From NCBI GenBank assembly GCA_019313185.1, contig JAFDBS010000108.1:1-48477 (forward strand): DNA of 48,477 nt. Direction: 5' to 3'. Of the stretch, positions 33,051 through 40,286 are shown piece after piece. Position 1 is the first letter of the stretch; the number at the start of each line of letters is the position of its first letter. Source of the DNA: Deltaproteobacteria bacterium (lineage in GTDB: Bacteria; Desulfobacterota; Desulfuromonadia; Desulfuromonadales; BM103). The translations under genes and the position numbers were made by a program. Under the pieces are notes generated by a model. It saw only the letters and a program-made list of their open reading frames with translations, was not told the origin of the DNA and searched no databases.

Positions 33051-35216
33051 TTGAAATCCATGTTTATTGATATCTTGTCCACACTCGTGGCACGTTTGAA
33101 TTTGGGCAAACTGGGGGTTTCATTATTACTGGTACTGTACCCAACCCTCTCGCCCGTTTCGGCAAAGGCTGGCGAACTCAGCCACGAGACCATATCGCCC
33201 TACTTCCCTTCCCCCTTCTATATCGGTGAGAAGGATCCCGAACTTCCGGTCTGGGTTATCTACAAAGAAGGCCCCGTTCCTAAAGCGATCGGCTACGCCT
33301 TTGAATCCATTGACTTTGCCCAGATCCCGGGATTTGCCGGTTCGCCGATGAACCTGCTGGTCGCAATCGATACCGAGGGGGAATTGCTTGATGTGCAGAT
33401 TCTCTCGCAGCATGAGCCGGTGTTTGTCGGCGGTCTGGGTGAGGAACCACTTAAAGCCTTCCTGAAACAGTACCGCGGTAAGTCACTCCTACAGAGCATA
33501 AAAGTCAGTTCAAGGATGAACCGTGCGTCAGGGTTGTCTGCAGAAGAGGTTGTCCTGGATGGCATTTCCAAAGCAACTGTCTCCGTCCGGATCATCAATC
33601 AAACGGTTATCTCGACGGCACTCCAGGTGGCGCGTGCCAAGCTCGGTTTCGCTCACGGTCGCGATCCTAACGAGGTTGCCCGAGTACGCATGGACCTGTT
33701 TGAAAAGAAGAGCTGGGATGAATTGCTCAAAGAAAACCTGGTTGTTCACAAGCACGTCCTCAACAAGGACGTACAACAGCTTTTTGCCGGCACGGCCCTC
33801 GAAGATGAAGACAGGATCGCAATTGAGCGTCCGGATGACGCTTTTATCGACTTGTACATCGCTCCGGTCTCGGTGCCGACCATCGGCCATTCACTCTTCA
33901 ACGAGCAGGACATGGAGAAGATCACGCGCTATCTCGAAGACGGAGATCACGCTATCCTGGTGATGTCCACGGGGCGTTACAGCTTTATCGATGAGGCCTT
34001 TGTACGTGGCTCAAGCCCGCGTATGCTTGCCCTCACACAGGACAAGCTGCCCATGGAGATGCGTGATCTCGATGTTATCGTCTCCCCTGTATTGCCCCGT
34101 GCCCCGAAGGTTGAAGACATAAAGGTTTTTCAAGTCGCCAGCCCGGCTGGCCTGGACCCAGACCTGCCGTGGGAGATGTCTCTTCACGTTGTCAGGCAGA
34201 AAGGGATTGTCTATCCCGAGCAGGTTGTTAAGGATATCGATGTTCGCTTCGATCTGCCGGAGCGTTTTGTTACCCGCCCCGAGGTCAAGAAAGAGCTGGA
34301 AGGCTGGCTGGCCGTCTGGGCAGAAAGGTCATGGGAGATCGCCGTGCTTTTGCTGGCATTGATCATTTTGAGCGGCGCCCTTTTCCTGCAAAACAGGCTT
34401 TATGCATCCAGTCGCAGGCTGTTGGTGTTCCGCTACGCCTTCTACGCCTTCACACTGGTCTTTATCGGTTGGTACGCACAGGGGCAACTCTCCATCGTCA
34501 ACTTCACAGCACTGCTCCAGGCGCTCAAGACTGGCCGATCGTTGGCTTTCTATCTATACGACCCGATGACCATCATCCTCTGGGCGTTTGTCCTGTTGAG
34601 TCTGGTCATCTGGGGCCGCGGGACCTTCTGCGGATGGCTCTGTCCCTTCGGCGCCCTGCAGGATTTTGTGCGATTCCTGGCGAAGAGCTTTGGGGTCCGC
34701 ATCATCAGGATCAAGTCACCGTGGAACGGCTACCTGAAAAAACTAAAATATCTCATACTGTTTGTCACCCTCGCAGCGGCGGCGTTCTCGAACACCCTCG
34801 TCGATAGTCTCGTCGAGATCGAGCCATTTAAGACGGCCATCACAGTGGTCTTCGAGCGTTCTTGGCCTTTTGTCGCCTATGCGGTCGGTCTTTTGCTGCT
34901 CGGCGCCTTTATATACAAATTCTTTTGTCGATACCTCTGCCCATTGGGGGCCGGCCTAGAGATCCTAGGCCTGGCGCGACGATTTAACTGGCTGACACGG
35001 CGTGTTGAGTGCGGTAGACCCTGCCAGTTCTGCCGTAGCGCTTGCGATTATGACGCAATCAGGCGCGATGGCAGTATCGACTATCGGGAATGCTTCCAGT
35101 GTCTGGATTGTGTCTCCATCTATAGTGACCCGGATCGATGTCTTGCCGAGATCGCCTTGCGCAAGACCGGCCGGCGCATGATAGATGCCGACAAGGAGCG
35201 ACACGCTGGGCACTGA
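33051..35216 (+). CDS. NosR/NirI-like membrane flavo-Fe-S protein
   Basis: About 720 residues. After a signal/anchor comes a periplasmic FMN-binding domain with the flavinylation pattern D-G-I-S-K-A-T-V-S at 170-178 (acceptor T176). Membrane segments follow from about residue 425, with TFCGWLCPFGALQDF and FCRYLCPLGAGLEI, and a cytoplasmic cysteine-rich end (CGRPCQFCRSACDYDAI, CFQCLDC) for two [4Fe-4S] clusters. NosR and NirI pass electrons across the membrane to support nitrous oxide or nitrite reductases. No nos or nir genes are in view, so it more likely serves the PQQ system. The start is TTG 33051 (AGAAGGA ten bases before) or ATG 33060. Confidence 0.85.
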   Translation: MKSMFIDILSTLVARLNLGKLGVSLLLVLYPTLSPVSAKAGELSHETISPYFPSPFYIGEKDPELPVWVIYKEGPVPKAIGYAFESIDFAQIPGFAGSPMNLLVAIDTEGELLDVQILSQHEPVFVGGLGEEPLKAFLKQYRGKSLLQSIKVSSRMNRASGLSAEEVVLDGISKATVSVRIINQTVISTALQVARAKLGFAHGRDPNEVARVRMDLFEKKSWDELLKENLVVHKHVLNKDVQQLFAGTALEDEDRIAIERPDDAFIDLYIAPVSVPTIGHSLFNEQDMEKITRYLEDGDHAILVMSTGRYSFIDEAFVRGSSPRMLALTQDKLPMEMRDLDVIVSPVLPRAPKVEDIKVFQVASPAGLDPDLPWEMSLHVVRQKGIVYPEQVVKDIDVRFDLPERFVTRPEVKKELEGWLAVWAERSWEIAVLLLALIILSGALFLQNRLYASSRRLLVFRYAFYAFTLVFIGWYAQGQLSIVNFTALLQALKTGRSLAFYLYDPMTIILWAFVLLSLVIWGRGTFCGWLCPFGALQDFVRFLAKSFGVRIIRIKSPWNGYLKKLKYLILFVTLAAAAFSNTLVDSLVEIEPFKTAITVVFERSWPFVAYAVGLLLLGAFIYKFFCRYLCPLGAGLEILGLARRFNWLTRRVECGRPCQFCRSACDYDAIRRDGSIDYRECFQCLDCVSIYSDPDRCLAEIALRKTGRRMIDADKERHAGH

Positions 35217-35287
35217 AGATTCAAGTCTGAAAAGAACTATATATTGAAGCTCAGGATTGCACATAAAACACATTTAAGGAGTAGATC

Positions 35288-35986
35288 ATGAAAAGAGTCA
35301 TTGCAATTATGGCCCTCTTCCTTGGCCTTGCATCGGGCGTTGCCTGCGCAGAGGAAGCATTCACCACAGAAGAGGAGAAAGTCGGTTATGCGATTGGCAT
35401 GAATCTCGGCATCACCATGCAGAGTTCTAATGTAACCGCAGACCCTGACCAAATTGCTGCCGGCCTGAAGGCAATTCTTAAAGGAGAGCCGACTCTCATG
35501 ACGGTGCAAGAGATGGGACAGATCCTGATTGTGCACCGTGAAAAGAGGCTGGAGATGCAGAAAAAACAGATGGAGGAGATGAACGCCACAGCTGATGACA
35601 TTCTCGTCAAGTCAAAGGAATTCATGGCCCAGAATGCCAAACAGGATGGTGTCGTGACCCTCGAAAGCGGCCTGCAATACAAGGTTCTTTCCAGCGGTTA
35701 CGGCGCTTCCCCGGGTGCCGACACGATGGTTCAGGTCCATTATCGCGGCACGCTGGTTGACGGCACTGAGTTTGACAGTTCCCATAAGTATGGCGAACCG
35801 GTGAGTTTCAACGTAAACCGGGTGATTCCAGGTTGGACAGAGGCCCTGCAGCTGATGAAAGAAGGCGACAAGTGGCTGCTAGCGATACCGCCAGAACTTG
35901 CCTACGGAGAAAAAGGCGCCCCGCCCGTTGTGCCGCCAAATGCGGCGCTGGTTTTTGAAGTCGAACTTTTGAAAGTTCTCAATTGA
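35288..35986 (+). CDS. Exported FKBP-type peptidyl-prolyl isomerase (FkpA/Mip-like)
   Basis: The 232-residue protein has a signal peptide (about 1-21), an N-terminal helical dimerisation domain (YAIGMNLGITMQ onward) and a C-terminal FKBP domain from about residue 135 with VQVHYRGTLVDGTEFDSS, VIPGWTEALQLMKEGDKW and IPPELAYG. It speeds proline isomerisation of periplasmic proteins. In this position it may help fold the quinoprotein, cytochrome and binding proteins of the locus. AAGGAG precedes the ATG. Confidence 0.95.
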   Translation: MKRVIAIMALFLGLASGVACAEEAFTTEEEKVGYAIGMNLGITMQSSNVTADPDQIAAGLKAILKGEPTLMTVQEMGQILIVHREKRLEMQKKQMEEMNATADDILVKSKEFMAQNAKQDGVVTLESGLQYKVLSSGYGASPGADTMVQVHYRGTLVDGTEFDSSHKYGEPVSFNVNRVIPGWTEALQLMKEGDKWLLAIPPELAYGEKGAPPVVPPNAALVFEVELLKVLN

Positions 35987-36008
35987 TCTACAAGGTGAAT
36001 TTCACTTT

Positions 36009-36040
36009 TTCCTGAAACAGGCACCAGCCTGTTTCAGGAA
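36009..36040 (+). other. Perfect 14-base-pair hairpin between FKBP and the next gene
   Basis: TTCCTGAAACAGGC and its exact complement flank the loop ACCA. No T-run follows on either strand, so it is probably an RNA stabiliser or processing site rather than a terminator. Confidence 0.55.
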
Positions 36041-36075
36041 CACCCATAGGCAGCAAAACGATTGGAGAACATCAC

Positions 36076-36723
36076 GTGCAAAAAGCTTTTATGATTTTCC
36101 GTTTGGTCCTGCTTGTCACATTCAATCTTGTCAGCATGGACGCTCTGGCTGAGGACACCGACATAGACCTCCTCTACGGAGCTCATGTCAACATACCTCT
36201 CGACTGGAAAGATCTCGGCTCTGAGCTGGACATCCAGTCAGAAAAGGCCACAATTGCTGCGAGACTGGCTGAAATCACCAGCGCTGATACGGCTCCTGAG
36301 ATGCCTTTGATCAGCCTAGCTTCAAACAGCGGCAGCCCACCGACGATGATTACGGTTCTCTACAATGACTGCCCTGAAGGCGCCTGTCCTGACAGTAATT
36401 ACTTCGAGAACCTGATCAGCAACAGCGAGGAAGTCCAGCTCAACGAAAAGAAAGAACAGGAGCGGGTGGACAAACTCAACGCCGAGAGCGGTCACAAAAC
36501 ACTGCAGCACTTCCCGATGGAAGTGAAAAAGGAATGCGATGCCTACTACAGCATGGCTGGAGGGCAGGAAGTAGCCATGTATGGACAGATCGCCTATGTA
36601 TCAAAGCTCAAGGTTATCTATACCAAGGACAAGCTCCTGGGGATGACGATCGGTTATCCATCAGCAGACAAGGACAACGGTGCCGTGGCGGAGAAATCGC
36701 TGGCATCTTTCGGTTGTGACTAA
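36076..36723 (+). CDS. Hypothetical exported protein, last gene of the PQQ locus
   Basis: The 215-residue product starts at a GTG and has a signal peptide ending near ALAED (about residues 24-28). The mature part is charged and soluble-looking, with cysteines near 99, 103, 153 and 214 that could pair in the periplasm. I do not recognise a family. It lies 90 bases after the FKBP gene on the same strand and is followed by a terminator, so it ends the locus. A periplasmic role is the only safe inference. Confidence 0.75.
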   Translation: MQKAFMIFRLVLLVTFNLVSMDALAEDTDIDLLYGAHVNIPLDWKDLGSELDIQSEKATIAARLAEITSADTAPEMPLISLASNSGSPPTMITVLYNDCPEGACPDSNYFENLISNSEEVQLNEKKEQERVDKLNAESGHKTLQHFPMEVKKECDAYYSMAGGQEVAMYGQIAYVSKLKVIYTKDKLLGMTIGYPSADKDNGAVAEKSLASFGCD

Positions 36724-36750
36724 CCGCCGCCGTTTGAATTTTCAACCCCA

Positions 36751-36794
36751 AAAAGGCCACCTTGATCTCGCATCGGGTGGCCACTTTTTCTTTT
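36751..36794 (+). terminator. Rho-independent terminator of the PQQ locus
   Basis: GGCCACC (36755-36761) pairs with GGTGGCC (36776-36782) and is followed by ACTTTTTCTTTT. It lies 28 bases past the last stop codon. Confidence 0.85.
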
Positions 36795-36834
36795 AGTCTC
36801 GTCTTGAAATAAGTTGACATCTGGAGACTTATTT

Positions 36835-37510
36835 ATGGACAGGGTAGACAGCAAGCAGAAGAGACGGACGCAACGTGATTACACCATAGGCTTTAAATTG
36901 CAAGTGGTTGCCGCCCTAGAACAAGGCTATAAGCAGGTCCAGAAGGTTTATGTCATGCAGGGGCGCTCAGCAGTGCTAAAAAGGCTAAATAAGCACGGCA
37001 AGCTGGATTGGGCCCAACTTGTGAGGCTGACGATACCCAAGACTTCCAAAGCCAAAAAGACTCCGGCTCAAACCAACAAGCGACTTGAGCGCGAGCTCGA
37101 GGATGAGCGTCTTCGCAATCTGCTGTTGAATGACGTGGCGGATAAACTGGATGCAGAACACGGAGCCGGACTGAGAAAAAACATATTCCAAGGAGCACGA
37201 CGCCTTTAAGAACAAAAAGAGGTCAGCTTGAGCCGCGCTTGCAGGCTTTTTGGCATCACGCGGCAAGCCGTTTATCAAAGAGAACAACGCACTAAGCAAC
37301 GCGTGATAGAGTTGGCCCAGGTCCAGGGCATGGTGATGTAGCTAAAAGTATGATGCCAAGAGTTGGAGGACGCAAATTGAATTTTTGCTGAAACCCACAT
37401 TTGAAGATCCTGGTTGAAGAATCTGTCGATATTTACAACCGCCTGCGGCCGCATCTTATCCTGGGCTTGAAACCACACCAGAACAAGTGCATGACCACCT
37501 CCGAAAGGGA
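36835..37510 (+). mobile_element. Degenerate IS3-type insertion sequence (orfA intact-looking, orfB decayed)
   Basis: The frame from 36835 to 37209 reads as an IS3-type OrfA: RRTQRDYTIGFKLQVVAALEQG, then QGRSAVLKRLNKHGKLDW. After it, pieces of OrfB appear in shifting frames: SRACRLFGITRQAVYQREQ near 37230-37290, MPRVGGRKLNF near 37352-37385, and near 37420-37500 IYNRLRPHL and TPEQVHDH, which is the C-terminal end of IS3 transposases. The DDE catalytic core between them is missing, so the element is dead by internal deletion and frameshifts. Terminal repeats could not be set. It separates the PQQ locus from the minus-strand operon to its right. Confidence 0.8.
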
Positions 37511-37595
37511 GGAGACTTGATAAAAAACTCTCAACGTATTTGAGGACGTAACACGTTTAAATTTTAAATTCAGCAGCGTCTTAGGCAGACCGTCC

Positions 37596-38300
37596 TTAAT
37601 AGTCGAATTCGGTTAACTCCATCACCATGGTCCCACCGACAAAGACACCGGTATCAAGTTTCTCGGTACGCTCAAGCTTTACCAGCCCGACACCAAGAGC
37701 ATACCATTCATGGGTGGTGACCGGCAGTTCTCCCCAACCGATGCGCGGATCGACATACATGGTCAGGTCAGCTTCGCCAACAACCTCGATGCAGTTCTTG
37801 AAAACACCGGCTGGAACCCTAACGGTTGCGTCTGTCGATTCAATGTGATAGTTCATTGGGAAGGTGATGCTGCGATGGTAAAACTCAAGATACGGATGGA
37901 CGCGCCGGATCACATAGGGGTGAGTTTTCACGACCCAGGAAGTCCCTGCTTCGAGAGGATATTTCAAAACGAAACGTGGCTCGGGGTCCATCGTCACCTC
38001 AAGATCGACAATCGTACGCTTACCGACCCGGTATATCCCCTTCTTGTCCTGCTTGATCAGATAATCCGTGCCCGAACTGGTACGACGGACAAAGTAATCT
38101 GTGCCACCAACACTCTGGCTTCCAAGGCTCCTGATTTGGAAGGATTTCTCGGTCACTACACCGCGTTCGGTTCTGGTCACGATCCGGTAAGACCATTCAA
38201 TGTCATTTTCTTTTGGGAAATAGCCGGTCGGTTCCGACGAACACCCGGTGCATAGAAATGCCAGTAACCAGATGAGCCAGCTTCGTCGAATGAATTTCAT
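37596..38300 (-). CDS. Lipoprotein of unknown function, last gene of the channel operon
   Basis: The 234-residue protein has a lipoprotein signal with lipobox L-C-T-G-C at about 16-20, so it is anchored by C20. The mature part is beta-rich (for example WSYRIVTRTERGVVTEKSFQIRS and a WGELPVTTHEWYALGVGLVKLER end), similar in style to outer-membrane-associated lipoproteins, but I do not recognise a named family. It overlaps the preceding gene by four bases and so is coupled to the ExbB/ExbD-like genes. Confidence 0.8.
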   Translation of the reverse strand: MKFIRRSWLIWLLAFLCTGCSSEPTGYFPKENDIEWSYRIVTRTERGVVTEKSFQIRSLGSQSVGGTDYFVRRTSSGTDYLIKQDKKGIYRVGKRTIVDLEVTMDPEPRFVLKYPLEAGTSWVVKTHPYVIRRVHPYLEFYHRSITFPMNYHIESTDATVRVPAGVFKNCIEVVGEADLTMYVDPRIGWGELPVTTHEWYALGVGLVKLERTEKLDTGVFVGGTMVMELTEFDY

Positions 38301-38809
38301 TTTTCAGGCATCTCCGGGTCAGGAAGATCATAGATACGAATGATCTTGCGCTTTTCTGAGAATCTCCCCAAGTTGTTCGAACTCTCAGCCTCTAGAATCC
38401 ATTCCATCTTACCCAGTTGCATGATGCCGTTGCGAGTGCGCTTTTCGGCCGCCTCGAGCATCGTATGCATCTCTGAATCATAGTCCAACCGGTATGCTCG
38501 CGGTTCAGTGGCCGGCATGTTTTCGGCAAGCGAGCTGGCCCAGACATAAATCACGCCTTTACTGCCGGTCGTTTTGTCCGGTTCTTGGATAGACGTAGCC
38601 AACAGCAGGAATCGATCAGGCAGGTTGGCCGATGTCGGCCAGCCTTGAAGACCTCCGAGTGACAGGTAGGTGACAAAGTACAAGGTACTGATCAGCAGAA
38701 TACTGACGAACTTGACCCAGACCGGCCAGCGGGTACTCACCATGAGCCCGAGAAGTAAAATTCCCAACGCTACGTATGCGATGGACAATCCAATAACAGC
38801 CTGAGTCAT
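38297..38809 (-). CDS. Membrane protein of unknown function in the channel operon
   Basis: The 170-residue product has two clear membrane segments at about residues 5-27 and 32-53, then a soluble domain (FLLLATSIQEPD, IYVWASSLAENMPATEPRAYRLDY). No family is recognised. It overlaps the genes on both sides by four bases (38806-38809 and 38297-38300). With the channel, ExbD-like and lipoprotein genes it forms a complete inner-to-outer envelope set. Confidence 0.8.
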   Translation of the reverse strand: MTQAVIGLSIAYVALGILLLGLMVSTRWPVWVKFVSILLISTLYFVTYLSLGGLQGWPTSANLPDRFLLLATSIQEPDKTTGSKGVIYVWASSLAENMPATEPRAYRLDYDSEMHTMLEAAEKRTRNGIMQLGKMEWILEAESSNNLGRFSEKRKIIRIYDLPDPEMPEK

Positions 38810-39414
38810 AATTTCTTCACCTCGACAATTGATTTGTAAAGTGTATTGATCGCTTTCACCTGGCCGTCCCGGCTGAGGGAAAAGCGGACCGCCGTTTTCT
38901 CGACCCCCTTCTGTTCCAAGGTCACATTGCCATAAAACACCACTTCCAGTTTCGGGTTAACTTTGACCACCCTCACATTTGCCGTCACCGGTTGCTCGGT
39001 TTTCGTTTCGTAATAGTGCAGGTTGACAACGTACTCACCGGGCAGGGTACCTCGAATTGTGACCACCTCCTGATTGAGCGGATTGGCAATCTCCCTGCCA
39101 TTGACCATGATGGTATCGTTTTCCATGCCGCGATCGTCACGGTCAAGGTGCATCAGAGCGATTGCCGGCTTGCGGAACCAGACGACATTACCGTGGGGAT
39201 CCTCAACCCACATATCGACATCATCAGTATTGAAGTCATCCCAGGTGGTGGTGACGATATACTCGGCTTTCGGGTCGATCAGTCCTTCTTTTGGCGGCGG
39301 ATTGAGTGCGACCAGGGCCACCATGAAGAGGAAGGTAAACGCAAGCAGGCAGTTGAATAATAAGTCCGTAAACGGATCCTGGTCATGTGGTCGTCTGGCT
39401 CTCAGGATGGCCAT
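38806..39414 (-). CDS. ExbD-like protein with YfaP/DUF2135-like periplasmic domain
   Basis: The 202-residue product has one membrane helix at about residues 15-38. Its start DPFTDLLFNCLLAFTFLFMV aligns with the ExbD helix, and D17 takes the place of the proton-path Asp (D25 of E. coli ExbD). After the helix there is no ExbD peptidoglycan or TonB-binding domain. Instead the sequence DDVDMWVEDPHGNVVWF, DRDDRG, and LPGEYVVNLHYY resembles the DUF2135/YfaP-type extracellular domain. The start is two bases from the stop of the channel gene. A proton-driven role is inferred from D17 and the adjacent channel. Confidence 0.72.
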   Translation of the reverse strand: MAILRARRPHDQDPFTDLLFNCLLAFTFLFMVALVALNPPPKEGLIDPKAEYIVTTTWDDFNTDDVDMWVEDPHGNVVWFRKPAIALMHLDRDDRGMENDTIMVNGREIANPLNQEVVTIRGTLPGEYVVNLHYYETKTEQPVTANVRVVKVNPKLEVVFYGNVTLEQKGVEKTAVRFSLSRDGQVKAINTLYKSIVEVKKL

Positions 39415-39416
39415 CT

Positions 39417-40244
39417 TTAAGACCCATTTTTGGCAATACGCGGAATCACGGCTGTCTGTGCATAATGCACGGTGTGACTGACCAGTTTATCAGCGCCACG
39501 GTCGAGCATCAGGTACTGCAGGCCAAGAAGCACATTAGCAGCGAGCCCGGCCAGAGTCGTGTTCAGGGCGACGCCCATGCCGATCGTCATCCTTGAGAGA
39601 AGACTCTGGACATCCGACAGGTCGAGGGATTCCATGGTCGTGACGGTACCCAGCATCATGACAAAGCCGATAACCGTTCCCAAAAGGCCGAGCTTCAAGG
39701 CCAAACCACTGATGAACCAGCCGATTTCATGCTGGCCACGGGCGCGTTCCGCGAGGATCTCTGCAAGCTGCGTATGTTCCAATTGTAATTCCGGTGCCGA
39801 AGTGCAGCATTGGTAGCGGAGAAGGATTGAACGCAGGTAATCAACGGGTAGTGACGCTTTCAGCGGTTGCTTGTTGAGTAGCACAGATTCGCCTTCCAGT
39901 TGCAGGACAGCCTCGTCTTCGTCGTTACTTTCTTCAAGCTCATTGATCAGGTTCAGCTGTTGAGATATGAAGAGGGTACGAACACCACAATGAACGGTGG
40001 TGCCGAGAAACAAGAGCGAGATGACATAGCAGACACGGGTCGGGTCTTTCTTAAGAATCTGGCTCAAGACCCCCTGGTCCCATGCCAGCCAAAGAGCAAA
40101 GCACAGAGCACAGGCAAAAATGAACCATTGTAGAAACAACTGATGTCTTTCGGTTCTGTCGAGCATATGTCCCTTTACTCCAGGAGAATTGATAAATGTC
40201 TTGTTATGCCGCCTTGTTCTGAAAAAGGTTTTCAGCGCATTCAT
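39417..40244 (-). CDS. MotA/TolQ/ExbB-type proton channel protein
   Basis: The 275-residue protein has membrane segments near residues 37-56, 69-88, about 178-205 and 220-245. The conserved TolQ/ExbB core GLALKLGLLGTVIGFVMML and MGVALNTTLAGLAANVLLG carries the T and A/G residues that line the proton path. A long acidic cytoplasmic loop (ELEESNDEDEA) is unusual. It would form a pentamer around the ExbD-like partner encoded next. It follows the second PQQ-dehydrogenase-like gene by 42 bases on the same strand, so co-transcription is likely. Confidence 0.85.
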   Translation of the reverse strand: MNALKTFFRTRRHNKTFINSPGVKGHMLDRTERHQLFLQWFIFACALCFALWLAWDQGVLSQILKKDPTRVCYVISLLFLGTTVHCGVRTLFISQQLNLINELEESNDEDEAVLQLEGESVLLNKQPLKASLPVDYLRSILLRYQCCTSAPELQLEHTQLAEILAERARGQHEIGWFISGLALKLGLLGTVIGFVMMLGTVTTMESLDLSDVQSLLSRMTIGMGVALNTTLAGLAANVLLGLQYLMLDRGADKLVSHTVHYAQTAVIPRIAKNGS

Positions 40245-40286
40245 TGCCTTGCCCAGTCATGAAATATTTTCATCATCTCAACCTGC

